From the NCBI GenBank assembly GCA_963575745.1, contig CAUYUJ010003414.1, positions 412,559-459,058 of the forward strand: a DNA stretch of 46,500 nucleotides. The letters are read 5' to 3'. Both the position numbers and the translations under genes were made by a program. The notes beneath the pieces are model-generated. The model made no database searches. It saw only the letters and a list, made by a program, of their open reading frames with translations, and was not told the origin of the DNA. The DNA is from Prorocentrum cordatum. Taxonomy: Eukaryota > Sar > Dinophyceae > Prorocentrales > Prorocentraceae. Positions 39,777 to 46,500 of the stretch are shown piece after piece. Within the stretch, counting starts at the first letter, position 1. Every line of letters starts with the position of its first letter.

Positions 39777-41234
39777 CTATGTGCGCACGCGCTTCCTCAG
39801 AATGGCTGAGGCGATGTCGGAAAAAGAGTGGCTCGGTGCAGCTTCTCTGTCGTGCGTGCGCACGAACCACCACGCAAAAGCAACTCCCATCATGGCCAAG
39901 CTCATACCATTGCCGATTTGCTCATTCATCGTAGTTCTTGATCTCGGCGGGAAGCCATATGATTCACGGCTTCTGCAAAACGAATTACTTTCACCAAAAT
40001 ATCTGTACTCATCGTACGTGCTGTAGTTGTGTGCCAACAAAAGTTCACGTATTGTGAGCCATCTGTCATGTGGCACACTCCAATATAACCCCGAACTTCT
40101 AATGATGCACAAGAGAAAGTTCGAGCCATCGTTGTGGTTCGGGAAAGACTTCCCTGAGTGCCTGAGGAAGGCCACGCCGTCTCGGACCAGCCCGTGGTAC
40201 GAGTCAAGGTTTTGGAGCTCGAAGTTGCTCAGGACATCCCTGAACCGATTCATGGGTGGAAGGGCTGCCGACCGAGATAATAAGTATGCGGGGTCTTGTC
40301 GATCTGTGCGGCGATTTCGGCAAGCCGCAATCTCTCCCTCAAGCTCCAACTCGGATGCTACGGCAAGTGCGTGCCACGTGGTCTCAACGACGCGATGGAA
40401 GAAGGCGACGAAGTCCAGGCCCCACGCTGGACAGCTCGGCACGCTGTCGATGACGGTGCGTTTGTGCTGCAACCAAGTGAGACGCCTTTCCCTGTTCACC
40501 AAGTGTCCAAGGTCCGTCGCCTTCAGCACGCACGAGTGGATGACGTAAAACTTGCTGAGGTACATCTCGAGGAGCTTAACAGCAAAACCTGGAACGTTTT
40601 CATGGAGGATACCGTCCTCCTGCACATCAACCCGCTGCCGAACCCAAGCAAAAAAAGCCAGCGCCGTTAAGCCAGATGCGCCGAGGTGCAGGCCGAGAGC
40701 GGACCATGCGATACAAGGCGTGCCTGCAACATGCAACGTCGCCCGTTCGCAACGACAGACACAGCCATGAATGCTGCAATGTTGCTCGGCTTGCAGAGGC
40801 GATCTGGCGGAATGGAAGAAGATGCGCTCCAAGTCCTCGTAGCACATGGTAGGCGCGCGTGCAATGAGCACCCCCCTGACAGATGGCTTGATGAAATGGC
40901 ACACGTCGTTGAACATATGCTCCGGCGGCTGCTCGAGCATCATGAGTTCTGCCCTGGAGTCCGAGAGGAGCTCGCGCGCCCACAGACTGCGGAAAGATTG
41001 AAATTGTAGTCCAGCAAAATGGCTAACCCCACGTGATAGAGCGCTGAATGCATTTTCGGCACCACCCGTCCCGCTGAAACATGTAGATGTCGTCGTTTGG
41101 GCCATGGCCCGACTCATTGCCTGCAAAGACAGCGAAGGGAATCTTGAAACGAGTACCGCCACGCAGTGTTCAACCCATCTCTGCGCGTCGTCCAGAGAGC
41201 GCACCACCGGGATCAGAACGGGCGGTTGCGCCAT
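39777..41234 (-). CDS. C5-cytosine DNA methyltransferase-like protein, intronless, 485 aa
   Basis: The protein should transfer methyl groups from S-adenosylmethionine to cytosine C5 in DNA. Motifs occur in family order: motif I (SAM binding) CFSGTGGAE at residues 52-60; motif IV with the catalytic Cys, GTPCIAWSALG, Cys174; motif VI ENV at 212-214; motif VIII-like RERR at 248-251; a variable target-recognition stretch of about 180 residues; motif X IGNGMSLAMMG at 440-450. The length suits a stand-alone catalytic domain, and no accessory domain is seen. The start MAQPPVLIPVVRSLDD was chosen because it is the first in-frame ATG after a spliced-leader relict ending 26 nt upstream. Absence of introns, in a region where other genes have them, plus the leader relict suggest a retroposed mRNA. 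The frame is intact. DNA methyltransferases are known in dinoflagellates, some within retroelements; no reverse transcriptase lies next to this one. Confidence 0.85.
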   Translation of the reverse strand: MAQPPVLIPVVRSLDDAQRWVEHCVAVLVSRFPSLSLQAMSRAMAQTTTSTCFSGTGGAENAFSALSRGVSHFAGLQFQSFRSLWARELLSDSRAELMMLEQPPEHMFNDVCHFIKPSVRGVLIARAPTMCYEDLERIFFHSARSPLQAEQHCSIHGCVCRCERATLHVAGTPCIAWSALGLHLGASGLTALAFFAWVRQRVDVQEDGILHENVPGFAVKLLEMYLSKFYVIHSCVLKATDLGHLVNRERRLTWLQHKRTVIDSVPSCPAWGLDFVAFFHRVVETTWHALAVASELELEGEIAACRNRRTDRQDPAYLLSRSAALPPMNRFRDVLSNFELQNLDSYHGLVRDGVAFLRHSGKSFPNHNDGSNFLLCIIRSSGLYWSVPHDRWLTIRELLLAHNYSTYDEYRYFGESNSFCRSRESYGFPPRSRTTMNEQIGNGMSLAMMGVAFAWWFVRTHDREAAPSHSFSDIASAILRKRVRT

Positions 41235-41260
41235 GATGATACGAGGCTCGATGCAACATG

Positions 41261-41282
41261 TGTGAGCCCAAATGGCCACGGA
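41261..41282 (-). other. Relict dinoflagellate spliced leader
   Basis: On minus, TCCGTGGCCATTTGGGCTCA followed by CA. The 22-nt dinoflagellate leader has the same first 20 positions except A for G at position 6 and T for G at position 14, then AG in place of CA. Eighteen of 20 matches are most unlikely by chance in 93 kb of double-stranded search space. It is placed as expected for a genomic copy of a trans-spliced mRNA, 26 nt before the methyltransferase ATG. Confidence 0.8.
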
Positions 41283-41570
41283 TGAAACAAGAGTAGTGGA
41301 CAAGATATAGACGAATGAGCGATGCTGTCATGTATTTGGTGACCACGATCGACTTGGATGTCGATCCCTGGACACGCTGCGTTTACCCAGGGCTGTCCAG
41401 GAGTGGATCATGGACCATGGACGGCATGTGACAACGCCTAAGAATTTAGCTCATATGGTGTATTTAAGTGTGTGTATATCACGTGCTGCACGCGCGATGG
41501 TGGCACATTCCGAAGCTAAGTTCAGGTACTTGTACGCTGTGCGCGTCGAGTTGATCACGATCGCTCGCGG
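41283..41570. other. Region between leader relict and palindrome array
   Basis: Non-repetitive, with GGACACGCTGCG and CCAGGGCTGTCCAGG words. On minus it is the upstream (potential promoter) side of the methyltransferase. No known promoter motif was recognised. Confidence 0.4.
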
Positions 41571-41572
41571 CT

Positions 41573-42196
41573 GTCAGGACTGGCCCTGACAGCGACATCA
41601 CATGACCTATGTCGGGAGTGAGTCCCGACGTTGAGGTGTTGTCGGGACTGAGTCCCGACAGCAGCGCCAGCTGTCAGGACTGAGTCCTGACAGCGACGCC
41701 ACGTGTCGGGATTGAGTCCCGACGATGAGGTGGCGTCGGGACTGAGTCCCGACAACACCGCCAGCTGTCGGGACTGAGTCCCGACAGCGACGCAAGTTGT
41801 CGGGACTGAGTCCTGACACTGGGGCACTGTCGGGACTGAATCCCGACAGACACACCCCTGTGTCGGGACTGAGTCCCGACGCGGGGGCGGCCGTCGGGAC
41901 TGAGTCCCGACAGCAACGCCATCTGTCGGGACTGAGTCCTGACAGCAGTGCTATCTGTCGGGACTGGGCCCCGACAGCGACGCAACCCGTCGGGATTGAG
42001 TCCCGACGCTGATGTGCTGTCGGGACTGAGTCCCGACAGCAACGCCAGCTGTCGGGACTGAGTCCCGACAGCGACGCCACATGTCGGGACTGAGTCCCGC
42101 CGCTGGGGTGGCGTCAGGACTGAGCCCCGACAGAGACACCCCCGCGTCGGGACTGAGTCCCGACAGTGATGCTGCATGTCGGGATGGGGCCCCGAC
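41573..42196. repeat. Array of 20 palindromes, 32-bp period with about 94-bp higher order
   Basis: The core GTCGGGACTGAGTCCCGAC is a near-perfect 19-bp palindrome. Copies start at 41573, 41611, 41641, 41673, 41705, 41735, 41767, 41799, 41829, 41862, 41893, 41925, 41957, 41989, 42019, 42051, 42083, 42113, 42146 and 42178. Distances from 41611 run 30, 32, 32, 30, 32, 32, 30, 33, 31, 32, 32, 32, 30, 32, 32, 30, 33, 32. Spacers fall into types: an 11-bp type such as GATGAGGTGGC, and 13-bp types such as AGCAACGCCAGCT and AGCGACGCCACAT, rotating about every three units. Some copies have paired changes (GTCAGGACTGAGTCCTGAC), keeping the dyad. Confidence 0.95.
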
Positions 42197-42893
42197 GTCA
42201 GGCATGGATCCCATCGCTGAGTTAAGCGCTGGAGCGATGCCCAATAAGGACACGATATGTTATTATAATGTTGTAGTGAGAGTGTGATGTAAATCGTGTC
42301 TTTTACGCATGGCACTCAACATATGTATATGCATGTTCGTTGCGCATTGCACTCGCCAATATAACTTATGTGACATAACGCATGAATGATACTGGGCGCA
42401 TGCATATTACAGTTCGGTACTTCATCAGAGCACTCAGAGCACGCATCACCCATGCATCTTCCGCATGTCGTGTTTCGTATTCGTTGCAAGCCCAGCCGGA
42501 GGTAGGCCTTTGCTGATCTGGCCCAGGATGGGGATGCGGTTGGTTGGGCGATCATATCCACTTCACTCCCCCCATCCTCCTCTTCCTCCCCCACCTTCCT
42601 CCTTATTATCGCCCTCCTCCTCCTCCTCCTCCTCCCCCATCTCACCATCAACGTCATCATCATCATCCTCACCCTCATCATCATCATCATCATTATCATC
42701 GTGATCATCCTAACTGTCATCATCCTCCCGATCCTCCTCCTCTTCTCCTCCTCTGTCTCTCCCCCACAAGTAATGTTTCTACCAGTCTTGCTGCTCGCGC
42801 ATCCTGGCGAACCATATCCCACGCGCGCACCCCATTGCGCGTCTGGCCAGAACAGTGCAGCACATGCTTTGAACTGAGACCGCTGTCAACTTG
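42197..42893. other. Spacer with CTC/ATC arrays
   Basis: 42565-42640 is CTC-rich and 42645-42715 ATC-rich. 42240-42480 is AT-richer. On minus this is the 3' flank of the 943-aa gene. No gene is seen. Confidence 0.55.

Positions 42894-46500
<3,607 letters not shown>

Noticed and set aside
41505-41535. 5S rRNA-like GAAGCTAAG ... GTACTTG
   Set aside because: The two words are only a few bases apart instead of more than 20, and nothing else of 5S rRNA is present.
41573-42196. CRISPR array
   Set aside because: Repeats are palindromic and evenly spaced, but the spacers are only 11-14 bp and themselves recur in a cycle. The DNA is eukaryotic and no cas genes are present.
41674-42315. Minus-strand 213-aa frame with SGLSPD repeats
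   Set aside because: Translation of the palindrome array; adjacent frames on both strands are equally open.

Overview
This window looks like dinoflagellate nuclear DNA. Five observations support that. (1) A relict of the dinoflagellate trans-spliced leader sits 26 nt upstream of an intact start codon (41261-41282, minus strand). (2) Introns have unusual borders, including GA-AG and GC-AG, and the repeated exon/intron context AG^G. (3) Recognisable host genes all lie on the minus strand, as in the unidirectional gene arrays of these genomes. (4) Introns of a UEV gene consist entirely of inverted-repeat elements (introner-like). (5) Well over half of the sequence is simple or tandem repeat. The species cannot be fixed from the sequence alone; Suessiales or Prorocentrum-like genomes are plausible.

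Layout. 1-8.6 kb: a CAGCCT hexamer tract, a 72-73 bp minisatellite, GGA/CTC and ATC triplet arrays, fragments of two inverted-repeat families (called A and B here), a 53-bp array and GC-rich DNA without a convincing gene. 8.6-9.5 kb: an 860-bp element with terminal inverted repeats of about 100 bp, inserted in an ATC microsatellite. 9.5-17 kb: more triplet arrays, copies of families A, B and F, a UEV-like exon near 11.5 kb, and 103-113 bp, 84 bp and 11 bp arrays. 17-18.7 kb: a broken Merlin/IS1595-like (ISXO2-type) transposase. 19-24 kb: a long CAAGACGGCC-type array with about 370-bp higher-order structure, ATC arrays and an 82-bp array. 24.1-24.5 kb: a decayed zinc-finger fragment. 25.3-26.4 kb (minus): the 5' part of a TSG101/VPS23-like UEV gene with three element-derived introns. 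27-33.5 kb: foldback elements, direct repeats, a LINE reverse transcriptase fragment (30.6-31.2 kb, minus) and a 570-bp CTA array.

34-46.5 kb is the gene-rich end, all on minus: an unidentified 1039-aa protein with one GA-AG intron; an unidentified 213-aa protein; a U6 snRNA-like gene; an intact C5-cytosine DNA methyltransferase of 485 aa that looks like a retroposed mRNA; a 20-copy palindrome array just upstream of it; and a three-exon gene of at least 943 aa with a C-terminal zinc-binding cluster, running off the window edge.

Together the window shows several classes of mobile sequence shaping genes: elements that became introns, a reverse-transcribed gene carrying its spliced leader, and relics of a cut-and-paste transposase and a LINE. 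Function is inferred for UEV, methyltransferase, transposase, RT and U6; the other proteins are unassigned. Exon borders were placed by hand from reading frame, phase and motif continuity and have no transcript support here.
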